NCBI GenBank assembly: GCA_903903765.1
Contig: CAIVAH010000167.1
Coordinates: 1-13,593 of the forward strand
Reading direction: 5' to 3'
From: an uncultured Methylococcaceae bacterium
Lineage (GTDB): Bacteria; Pseudomonadota; Gammaproteobacteria; Methylococcales; Methylomonadaceae
Length of the DNA stretch: 13,593 nt
Below are positions 7,534 through 13,593 of this stretch, one piece after another (positions within the stretch are counted from its first letter, which is position 1; every line of letters begins with the position of its first letter). Under the pieces are notes generated by a model. The model was not told where the DNA came from, made no database searches, and saw only the letters and a list, made by a program, of their open reading frames with translations. The translations under genes were made by a program, and so were the position numbers.

Positions 7534-7590
7534 TTGTCATAGAACACCTTTAATCTTGTCACATAAGTGTAAAAAAACTTTGGATTTAAC
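7534..7590 (+). promoter_or_regulatory. Candidate PhoB box and -10 element of the PAP2-glycosyltransferase operon
   Basis: TTGTCAT (7534-7540) and TTGTCAC (7556-7562) are direct repeats exactly 22 bp apart, twice the 11-bp period of PhoB half-sites. GTGTAAA (7567-7573) follows one period later. The 18-mer TTGTCACATAAGTGTAAA (7556-7573) agrees with the E. coli Pho-box consensus at 13 of 18 positions by my count, including the A/T spacer. The half-site slot at 7545-7551 is poor. A -10-like TTTAAC (7585-7590) begins 11 bp after the last half-site, where activated promoters place it, and no good -35 box is present. A strong ribosome binding site AAGAGGA (7623-7629) precedes the ATG at 7636. The region is AT-rich, so chance similarity is possible. 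Confidence 0.4.
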
Positions 7591-7635
7591 AGAACGACCT
7601 GCACTCTGTGCATTTTTAAGTTAAGAGGATAAGCT

Positions 7636-8163
7636 ATGAAACTACTCTATTCCATTCATAAATACGATGTATTTATGTTTACTTGGTTGATTAATACCCG
7701 AATTCATGGCGCCTTAACTAAAGCAAGCCGATACCTCTCAAAAACTGGTGACGGAGTCTTATATGTGTTAATTGCTGCGGTATTAGTGTGGCATGAAGGC
7801 CTTGAGAGCTCTTTTTTACATATTATTTTATTGGCTTTTTTAATAGAAAGACCTATATACTTCATCCTTAAAAATGGCTTAAAAAGGAACCGTCCTGAAG
7901 CGGCCTTAAAAAATTTCCGTAGCATCATTAAGCCATCAGATAAGTTTAGTTTTCCATCTGGCCACACCTCTGCCGCCTTTATGATGGCAACTTTACTGAG
8001 CTTTTATTTCCCGACATTAATCATCCCATTTTACATATGGGCGACCTTAGTGGGTTGTTCACGTGTTGTGCTAGGCGTACACTTTCCTACTGATACCTTA
8101 GTAGGTTCAATTTTAGGAATAAGTACTGCTGTTTTTTGTTTAGGTTATATAGGTCAAATATGA
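7636..8163 (+). CDS. PAP2-family (type 2 phosphatidic acid) membrane phosphatase
   Basis: This 175-residue integral membrane protein contains all three phosphatase motifs of the PAP2/acid-phosphatase superfamily: C1 K-x6-RP (Lys79 to Arg86-Pro87), C2 PSGH (107-110, with His110 as the acid), and C3 SR-x5-H-x3-D (Ser142, Arg143, nucleophile His149, Asp153). Hydrophobic segments lie at about 41-52, 60-78, 112-130, 132-148 and 154-171. Members dephosphorylate lipid phosphates such as phosphatidate, phosphatidylglycerol phosphate or undecaprenyl pyrophosphate on the outer face of the inner membrane. The sequence does not say which. The ATG is chosen for its strong Shine-Dalgarno sequence. Its stop codon overlaps the next start (ATGA), so the glycosyltransferase is translated from the same message. 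The upstream region may carry a PhoB box. Confidence 0.93.
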   Translation: MKLLYSIHKYDVFMFTWLINTRIHGALTKASRYLSKTGDGVLYVLIAAVLVWHEGLESSFLHIILLAFLIERPIYFILKNGLKRNRPEAALKNFRSIIKPSDKFSFPSGHTSAAFMMATLLSFYFPTLIIPFYIWATLVGCSRVVLGVHFPTDTLVGSILGISTAVFCLGYIGQI

Positions 8164-9200
8164 AAATTTTTTACGGTGTACAAGGGACTGGTAATGGTCA
8201 TATCACTCGCGCAAGAGTGATGGCGAAAGAACTATATGAAGCAGGTATTGAAGTTAAATTTCAATTTACTGGCAGACCTGCCGATAAGTATTTTGATATG
8301 GATATTTTTAATGACTATCAAACGCGTGCTGGCCTAACTTTTAATACCAATAAAGGTCAAGTGAGTTATCTTAAAACCGCTTTAGATGCAAAACCTCGGA
8401 CTCTATTAAACGATATCAAAGCGCTAGATTTAAGTGCTTATGACCAAGTCATCAGCGATTTTGAGCCAGTGACCGCATGGGCAGCGAGACAACAAAAAAA
8501 GCATGTTTTAGGTATAGGGCATCAATATGCCTTCAATCACAAAATCCCCAGAAAAGGTTCTGATCCAGTTGCAAATCAAGTCATGAAGTATTTTGCCCCT
8601 GCAAACACCGGAGTTGGCTTACATTGGCATCATTTCGGCCAACCCATATTGCCGCCGATTATTGAAACACCTGAAGCACCACGACATATTATAAAAAACA
8701 AAATCGTTGTGTATTTGCCGTTTGAAGATCAAAAAGAAGTTATTGCCCTGTTATCACCTTATAAAGAGTACGAATTTCACTTATACTCACCAGAAGTGTC
8801 GCCATCATCTCATGCGCACATCATCTGCAATCCCTTATCACGTGATCAATTTCAAAAAGATTTATATGATAGTGCTGGTATTATTAGCAATGCAGGGTTT
8901 GAACTGGCTAGTGAAGCATTGCAACTTGGTAAGAAAATTTTAGCCAAACCACTACACGCCCAAATGGAACAGATATCTAATGCGGCCGCTTTAAAAGAAT
9001 TGGGCTATGGCTTGACGATGGATAATATGGAAGTTTCTGTCATTGAACAATTTTTAGCATTAGATACAGCGACTCATGTTACCTATCCAAATGTCGCTAG
9101 AATTATTGTGCAATGGCTTAAAGACGGTATGCCAGAAATGGAACCAGAATTTATTGATTCAATTTGGAACTTAGCTGTCGTTAATAAAATAACGCTCTAA
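8160..9200 (+). CDS. MJ1255/VC2487-family glycosyltransferase (GT-B fold, MurG-like)
   Basis: This 346-residue protein has no signal peptide. The N-terminal glycine-rich loop GTGNGHITR (9-17) is the acceptor-side motif shared with MurG and diacylglycerol glycosyltransferases. ISDFEP (98-103) and GIGHQYAF (118-125) are typical of the MJ1255/VC2487 family as I recall it. The C-terminal donor half has NAGFELASEAL-GKKILAKP (244-264) then QMEQISNAAALKELGYG (268-284), the MurG-like site for a nucleotide sugar. I choose ATG 8160 over the in-frame ATG 8136: it overlaps the phosphatase stop in ATGA, AGGT lies just upstream, and the family motif then sits at the very N-terminus. The acceptor is unknown. 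Coupling to a lipid phosphatase suggests a lipid acceptor, possibly diacylglycerol; a polyprenyl or surface-glycan acceptor is the alternative. It ends just before a shared terminator. Confidence 0.85.
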   Translation: MKIFYGVQGTGNGHITRARVMAKELYEAGIEVKFQFTGRPADKYFDMDIFNDYQTRAGLTFNTNKGQVSYLKTALDAKPRTLLNDIKALDLSAYDQVISDFEPVTAWAARQQKKHVLGIGHQYAFNHKIPRKGSDPVANQVMKYFAPANTGVGLHWHHFGQPILPPIIETPEAPRHIIKNKIVVYLPFEDQKEVIALLSPYKEYEFHLYSPEVSPSSHAHIICNPLSRDQFQKDLYDSAGIISNAGFELASEALQLGKKILAKPLHAQMEQISNAAALKELGYGLTMDNMEVSVIEQFLALDTATHVTYPNVARIIVQWLKDGMPEMEPEFIDSIWNLAVVNKITL

Positions 9201-9219
9201 TAAAGGTTCAATAATCTCT

Positions 9220-9251
9220 AAGACGCTTTGCTATCAATCTCAAAGCGTCTT
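9220..9251. terminator. Bidirectional terminator between the glycosyltransferase and TolC-type genes
   Basis: AAGACGCTTTG (9220-9230) pairs perfectly with CAAAGCGTCTT (9241-9251) around a 10-nt loop. On the plus strand the stem is followed by the T-rich TTGGTTATTT, giving a plausible intrinsic terminator 19 nt after the glycosyltransferase stop. On the minus strand it lies just past the stop of the TolC-type gene and could end the secretion operon, though the T content there is lower. Confidence 0.72.
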
Positions 9252-9254
9252 TGG

Positions 9255-10565
9255 TTATTTAACTAACCACGCATTAATTTCTTGTAGATTATCTTCGCTC
9301 ACAGTACCCACTGCTTTTAAGAAGCGTACTCTATTTATTACGTACTGGTATTTTGCTCTCGCCAATTCACGCTTCGCTTTATATTCTAATTGTTGCGCAC
9401 GTAATAAATCAGCTACTGTCTCAACGCCATGCTTAAGAGCACTTTGCATGGCCTCTCGGGATTTAACAGCTGATGATAACGCTTTTTCTGAAGCTTTTAT
9501 TCTTCGTGCGTTCGCATTAGAGGCAGAAAAAGCATCACTGGTTTCTTTGACCAGTGCTCTCATTTTTGCTTCATTTTCTTCTTTACTCATTTCTAATCTA
9601 CTTTGCGCTTCATACATACGATGAGTAGTAGTTCCACCTGTAAAGATAGGTACTGTAAGATTTATCGCTGCGACTTCCGTTTGGTAGGGACTCTGTAATT
9701 TAATACTTTGATAACCCGTGTTGGTATCATAGTAATTTAATTGCAAATCTACTACCGGCAAATATTTAGATTTTTGGACAGCCACATTATCTCTAGCCGC
9801 TTCAATCGCGCTCAACTGAGAAGCTAACAACGGATTTTCACTTTTAGCTAATGCAATCCAGTCTTCTAATTTACCTTCTAATTCTTTATATTCAACAGTT
9901 TCTCGAAGCTTATCAAGTTGCTGGGGATAAATATTAGTTAACTCTTTTAAAGACTGCTTTGCAATTATTAAAGCACTCTCGGCCTCTATTTCATCTGCTT
10001 TAATTTGATCTAATCTAGCTTCTACTTCGTAAAGATCAGTGATTTTGATGAACTGTTTCGCATATTGTTTTTTTACTTGCTCCAATTCATTTTGAGTAGC
10101 TTGTTTTTCTTGTTGTGTTAAATTTAACTGATCTTCTGCATCCAATGCGGCAAAATATCGCTCGACAACATTAAAAATTAAAACGTGCTGAGCTTCTATC
10201 AATTCAGACGTATATTGATTCTCTACTTCTTGCGCTTGTCTCCACTCCCAAAACTTGGCAAAATCAACAATACTCTGCGTCAAAGATACATAGTAACGCG
10301 TACCCGGATAATTTTTATTAGTGCCATTAGGAACTTCACCTACTTGTCTATTTTCAGACCAGTTTGCGGATGCACTAACCTGGGGTAACATTTGACCTAA
10401 GGCTTGACCCTTTTGAGAGCTACCTACCTCAACTTTAAATTCTGCAGACTTCAGTTGCGGATCTTCCTGTAGAGCCATTTGATAAACTGTTAGCAAATTC
10501 TCAGCATTCAACCGGGGTGCGGCCAATGCCATCGCAACCAATAAAACATTCTTTAATTTAATCAT
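9255..10565 (-). CDS. TolC-family outer-membrane channel of a type I secretion system
   Basis: This 436-residue protein forms the outer-membrane and periplasmic tunnel. It has a Sec signal peptide (Lys3, Lys5, hydrophobic core, likely cut after Ala21 in LNA-EN). Two homologous halves, each with a helical hairpin and a beta segment, are visible. Key stretches are DPQLKSA (35-41), ITDLYEVEARLDQ (175-187), YLPVVDLQL (268-276), VPIFTGG (305-311, like the LPIYxGG of TolC) and VADLLRAQQ with the following KRELARAKYQY (384-408). The helices have the long heptad-rich character of the family. It is the last gene of the ABC-HlyD-TolC operon, starting 5 nt after the adaptor's stop codon, and so appears dedicated to this system rather than a general housekeeping TolC. 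Its length is close to that of PrtF/HasF-type channels. Confidence 0.92.
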   Translation of the reverse strand: MIKLKNVLLVAMALAAPRLNAENLLTVYQMALQEDPQLKSAEFKVEVGSSQKGQALGQMLPQVSASANWSENRQVGEVPNGTNKNYPGTRYYVSLTQSIVDFAKFWEWRQAQEVENQYTSELIEAQHVLIFNVVERYFAALDAEDQLNLTQQEKQATQNELEQVKKQYAKQFIKITDLYEVEARLDQIKADEIEAESALIIAKQSLKELTNIYPQQLDKLRETVEYKELEGKLEDWIALAKSENPLLASQLSAIEAARDNVAVQKSKYLPVVDLQLNYYDTNTGYQSIKLQSPYQTEVAAINLTVPIFTGGTTTHRMYEAQSRLEMSKEENEAKMRALVKETSDAFSASNANARRIKASEKALSSAVKSREAMQSALKHGVETVADLLRAQQLEYKAKRELARAKYQYVINRVRFLKAVGTVSEDNLQEINAWLVK

Positions 10566-10570
10566 CAGCC

Positions 10571-11893
10571 TTAATCCTCAATAAAGGCTCGTGCAAATGC
10601 ATTACGAACTGGCTTGGTTAAATATTCAAAAACAGTACGCTCACCCGTTTTAATTAATACCTCTACAGGCATACCAGGTACTAACTCAAGAGTAGACATT
10701 TTTTTTAAACTTTCTGGAGTTAATTCAACATGTGCCTGATAATAAGAAGCGCCAGTCTTTTCATCTAACAATCGATCAGCTGATAAATTAATCACCTTAC
10801 CATCTGTTACAGGAGTTAACGCTTGCGTAAAGGCAGTAAAACGAACTTCGGCAATCAAACCGACACTGACCCTATCAATATCTAATGGCGAAACCTGCGC
10901 ATCAATAATTAACTCCTCTTTTTGAGGTACGATGTCTAAAATTGGATGACCCGGTAAAACAACTCCACCAACGGTATGAATACCCATCCCCATAACACGA
11001 CCTGCAACGGGTGCTTTAATATCAATACGAGTCACTTTATCTTTAGTGGCCAGCATTCTCTGATTAACATCATATAAGTTAGTTTGCGCCTCGCTCAACT
11101 TAGTAGAAACTTCTTCTTGAAATTTCTTTTCAAGTTGCAATATTTCTAACTTAGTTTCGCCAATTTGTATTTCACCGGACGCTATCTCAGAACTTAAAGC
11201 TGAAACCTCACCACTATTGAGCATAAAATTACGCTCTGTGTCCCTCAGGCGTTGCTTATCTGCAAAACCTTCTGCTAATAACTCATTTAAATCTTTAGCT
11301 TCTTCAGCATAAGAGGCTACTAACTCTTCCTTTCGTGTTCTTTGACTTTTATAACCCTGAATCTTGGAGCTTAATTGACCAATTCTTTGCGTCAATACGG
11401 CCATTTCACCTTCATGAGCATTTTTACGAGCTAGAAATAACTGACCTTCTGTTTTTTTAGCCTCAACAATACGCTCATCAGAAGCATCATCCAGAGTGGC
11501 CGGATATTTTATATTTTTAGTCCCATCTCTTTCTGCTTCTAATCTAGCCACCTGAGCCGCTAAGGTAATAAACTGTCCTCTGGCAATTTCAAGTTGGGCT
11601 TTATTTTCTGTACCGTCTAAACTGAGTAATAAATCACCCTCCTTTACAATATCACCGTCTTTAACAAAAAGTTGATTTACAATTCCACCATCGAGATGCT
11701 GCACGGTTTTTTTATGAGACTTAACCGCAACAACACCCGGTGCCATCGCTGCCCCATCTATCGGTGCAAAATAGCCCCAAACCCCAAAAAAACCAAGAGT
11801 AGAAACCAATATTAATACGCCAATGACTCTAATTTGTTTATCGTCAGTCTTAGCCAAAATAGCCGCAGAATTTAATTTATTTTGATGATTCAT
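10571..11893 (-). CDS. HlyD/PrtE-type membrane fusion (periplasmic adaptor) protein of type I secretion
   Basis: This 440-residue protein links the ABC transporter to the outer-membrane channel. It has a short cytoplasmic N-terminus, a single membrane helix (about 22-42), a first lipoyl half-motif (VQHLDGGIVNQLFVKDGDIVKEGD, about 64-87), long coiled-coil helices (about 100-285) and the second lipoyl half (IDIKAPVAGRVMGMGIHTVGGVV, about 290-312). The C-terminal beta-barrel region includes AQVSPLDIDRV-VGL-AEVRFTAF (332-355) and LVPGMPVEVLIKTGERT near the end (404-420). This order is standard for the type I secretion HlyD family of PrtE/LapC type. The gap to the upstream ABC gene is 15 nt and lacks a good Shine-Dalgarno sequence, so translation may depend on coupling. 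No alternative start with a better site is nearby. Confidence 0.94.
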   Translation of the reverse strand: MNHQNKLNSAAILAKTDDKQIRVIGVLILVSTLGFFGVWGYFAPIDGAAMAPGVVAVKSHKKTVQHLDGGIVNQLFVKDGDIVKEGDLLLSLDGTENKAQLEIARGQFITLAAQVARLEAERDGTKNIKYPATLDDASDERIVEAKKTEGQLFLARKNAHEGEMAVLTQRIGQLSSKIQGYKSQRTRKEELVASYAEEAKDLNELLAEGFADKQRLRDTERNFMLNSGEVSALSSEIASGEIQIGETKLEILQLEKKFQEEVSTKLSEAQTNLYDVNQRMLATKDKVTRIDIKAPVAGRVMGMGIHTVGGVVLPGHPILDIVPQKEELIIDAQVSPLDIDRVSVGLIAEVRFTAFTQALTPVTDGKVINLSADRLLDEKTGASYYQAHVELTPESLKKMSTLELVPGMPVEVLIKTGERTVFEYLTKPVRNAFARAFIED

Positions 11894-11908
11894 ATAGGTA
11901 GCTTATAT

Positions 11909-13593
11909 TCAATTATTAGTTGCAGCTGGAATTGTATTGGCTGCTTGGGTCTGTTGTTGCAAATGCGCAATCACTTGATCTCTTGGCCCATATACCGCGA
12001 GCTTACCATCGTTAAGAACCAATAATTTATCAACATGCACCAAAACATTTTGACGGTGCGTTACTAAAATTACCGTGACATTATTTTGCTTCATTTGTTG
12101 CAAAGCATTACCTAATGCTAATTCACCTTGCTCATCTAAATTAGAATTAGGCTCATCTAAGACAACTAAGACCGGATTACCATACAAAGCACGCGCTAAG
12201 CCCACTCGTTGTCTTTGACCACCTGATAGAACACCACCACTTGCACCAATAACAGTATCGTAACCCTCTGATAATTGGAGAATTAACTCATGTACATTAG
12301 CCATTTTTGCTGCAGCAACCACTTTTTCAGCATTTATCTCACCAAAACGAGCAATATTTTCACTGATGGTACCTTCGAATAATTCAACATCCTGAGGTAA
12401 ATATCCGATATAAGGACCGAGTTCATCTCTGTTCCACATTGAAACTTCAGCACCATCTAAACGAATCTTTCCACTTGCTGTTGGCCAAATGCCTAAAAGA
12501 GCACGTGCGAAAGTTGACTTACCTGCGCCACTGGGGCCAATAACACCTAGTAAACTTCCTGCCTCAATGATAAGACTTATGCCTTTTAAAACTGGCACCT
12601 TACCCCCAGGAGGAATGACCTGAGCCTCTTCAAATTGAATCAAACCAGTAGGAGCTGGTAAAGGCATTTTTTCCAAATCTGCAGGTATTTTCAAAAACAT
12701 TTCATTCAACCGCTCATATTGACCACGAGCATTAATAAAACCTTTCCAATTGGCAATTACCATGTCAATAGGCGCTAATGCTCTTCCCAACAAGATAGAT
12801 CCAGCAATCATTAAACCTGGGGTAATCTCTCGTTCAACAACTAAATAAGCACCCAATCCTAAAATTAATGATTGCGATGTTAATCTAACTACCTTTGAGG
12901 CGGCTGCAATGATACCCGCTCTAGAACTAGCATCTGACTGTAACGATAACACTTGATGAGTAGTAGTTAGCCAACGTTCTCTTACATTAGGCATCATACC
13001 CATTGCCTCTATAACTTCAGCATTCCTTAAATTACGACTGACCTGACCACGACTTATGATTGACTGTTTATTTGCCTCTTCAATTGTTTTAGCAGTCGCT
13101 TTTTCGTTAACTATTGCAATTATCACTAAAATTATGGAAGTGGCTACCGAAAACCAACCATACCAAGCATGAAAAACAAACATTAACGCAATATAAATTG
13201 GCATCCAAGGTGCATCAAAGAAAGCAAATAAACCACTTCCTGTTAAAAACTGACGCAGACCTGTTAAATCATCAAAAGGTTGAGTTGTAGCACGTTGGCC
13301 ACCTGAATATAAAGATTGCTTATAGGCAATTGAAAAAACACGTTGATTTAATAAGAGCTCCAATTTCGAACTCACTCTAACTAAAATCTGCGATCTTACC
13401 CATTCAATCAGACTCATCGTGACAAAAAGCACAAAGACAATTATTGTTAACATTAACAATGTTGATTTATTACCCGTTGGAACCACACGATCATAGACTT
13501 GCAACATATACAATGACGGCACAAGCATTAATATATTAATAACCATACTAAAACCAGCTGCCGATAAAAATGCATTCTTGCACTCTTTTAAGG
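11909..13593 (-). CDS. Type I secretion ABC transporter, permease-ATPase (PrtD-type), N-terminus outside window
   Basis: This is the inner-membrane motor that exports an unfolded protein using ATP. From the ATG at 13546 there are 545 residues, but the frame stays open to the right edge. The extra residues (LKECKNAFLSAAGFS) match the usual PrtD start, so the true start lies beyond the window and that ATG is internal. Counting from it, the membrane domain covers about 1-265, with PSLYMLQVYDRV (10-21) and DAPWMPIY (111-118). The ATPase has Walker A GPSGAGKST (337-345), Q-loop Gln385, signature LSGGQ (440-444), Walker B VVLDEP (461-466) and switch His497. No C39 peptidase or degenerate peptidase domain is seen in what is visible, as in PrtD/HasD-type exporters of C-terminal-signal substrates. 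It is first in the visible operon. The substrate gene is not in the window. Confidence 0.95.
   Translation of the reverse strand, partial: LKECKNAFLSAAGFSMVINILMLVPSLYMLQVYDRVVPTGNKSTLLMLTIIVFVLFVTMSLIEWVRSQILVRVSSKLELLLNQRVFSIAYKQSLYSGGQRATTQPFDDLTGLRQFLTGSGLFAFFDAPWMPIYIALMFVFHAWYGWFSVATSIILVIIAIVNEKATAKTIEEANKQSIISRGQVSRNLRNAEVIEAMGMMPNVRERWLTTTHQVLSLQSDASSRAGIIAAASKVVRLTSQSLILGLGAYLVVEREITPGLMIAGSILLGRALAPIDMVIANWKGFINARGQYERLNEMFLKIPADLEKMPLPAPTGLIQFEEAQVIPPGGKVPVLKGISLIIEAGSLLGVIGPSGAGKSTFARALLGIWPTASGKIRLDGAEVSMWNRDELGPYIGYLPQDVELFEGTISENIARFGEINAEKVVAAAKMANVHELILQLSEGYDTVIGASGGVLSGGQRQRVGLARALYGNPVLVVLDEPNSNLDEQGELALGNALQQMKQNNVTVILVTHRQNVLVHVDKLLVLNDGKLAVYGPRDQVIAHLQQQTQAANTIPAATNN

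Noticed and set aside
7704..7967. Minus-strand open frame inside the PAP2 phosphatase gene
   Set aside because: The plus strand carries all three phosphatase motifs here, and the antisense product resembles nothing I know.
8136..8159. Upstream in-frame ATG at 8136 as start of the glycosyltransferase
   Set aside because: It would add eight residues before a conserved N-terminal motif and lacks a good ribosome binding site, whereas ATG 8160 has AGGT upstream and the ATGA overlap.
8707..8943. Plus-strand open frame in another frame inside the glycosyltransferase gene
   Set aside because: It is contained within the donor-binding half of a conserved protein and has no motif of its own.
10185..10388. 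Plus-strand open frame antisense to the TolC-type gene
   Set aside because: The TolC-family protein is supported along its full length on the minus strand, so this is a shadow.
13546..13593. ATG at 13544-13546 as the true start of the ABC transporter
   Set aside because: The frame continues to the window edge with residues typical of the PrtD N-terminus, so the start is off-window.

Overview
This window looks like chromosomal DNA of a low-GC gammaproteobacterium. It is AT-rich, and its PepN, MoaB and DegQ-type protease match the enterobacterial proteins closely along their length. The type I secretion genes are of the PrtD/PrtE/TolC kind. I cannot name the genus. No tRNA, rRNA, CRISPR array, insertion sequence or phage gene is visible.

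Layout. (1) Positions 3-224 hold the C-terminal end of a gene cut by the left edge, probably a type III-like restriction/helicase protein. (2) A monocistronic 3-isopropylmalate dehydrogenase-like gene (497-1603) follows and is closed by a clear Rho-independent terminator. (3) A tight plus-strand operon runs from 1771 to 6714: a DegQ/HtrA-type periplasmic protease, MoaB, a DUF423 membrane protein and aminopeptidase N. Its junctions are 4 nt, 1 nt and a 14-nt overlap. (4) A minus-strand TVP38/DedA-family membrane protein (6730-7401) converges on pepN and shares an intergenic control region (7402-7635) with a divergent plus-strand pair. (5) That pair (7636-9200) is a PAP2-family lipid phosphatase translationally coupled, through ATGA, to an MJ1255/VC2487-type glycosyltransferase. 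(6) A minus-strand type I secretion operon runs from the right edge back to 9255: ABC transporter (start off-window), HlyD-type adaptor, TolC-type outer-membrane channel.

How the genes may work together. The secretion operon encodes all three parts of a channel across both membranes, but its exported substrate is not in the window. The most interesting locus is 6730-9200. A membrane protein of a lipid-transporter superfamily, a PAP2 phosphatase and a MurG-like glycosyltransferase surround a control region that contains a candidate PhoB box, with 11-bp-phased half-sites and a -10 element 11 bp downstream. I infer a phosphate-responsive membrane-lipid remodelling module that turns phospholipid into glycolipid. 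This is a hypothesis, not something the sequence proves. The rest of the window is ordinary core metabolism and envelope quality control.
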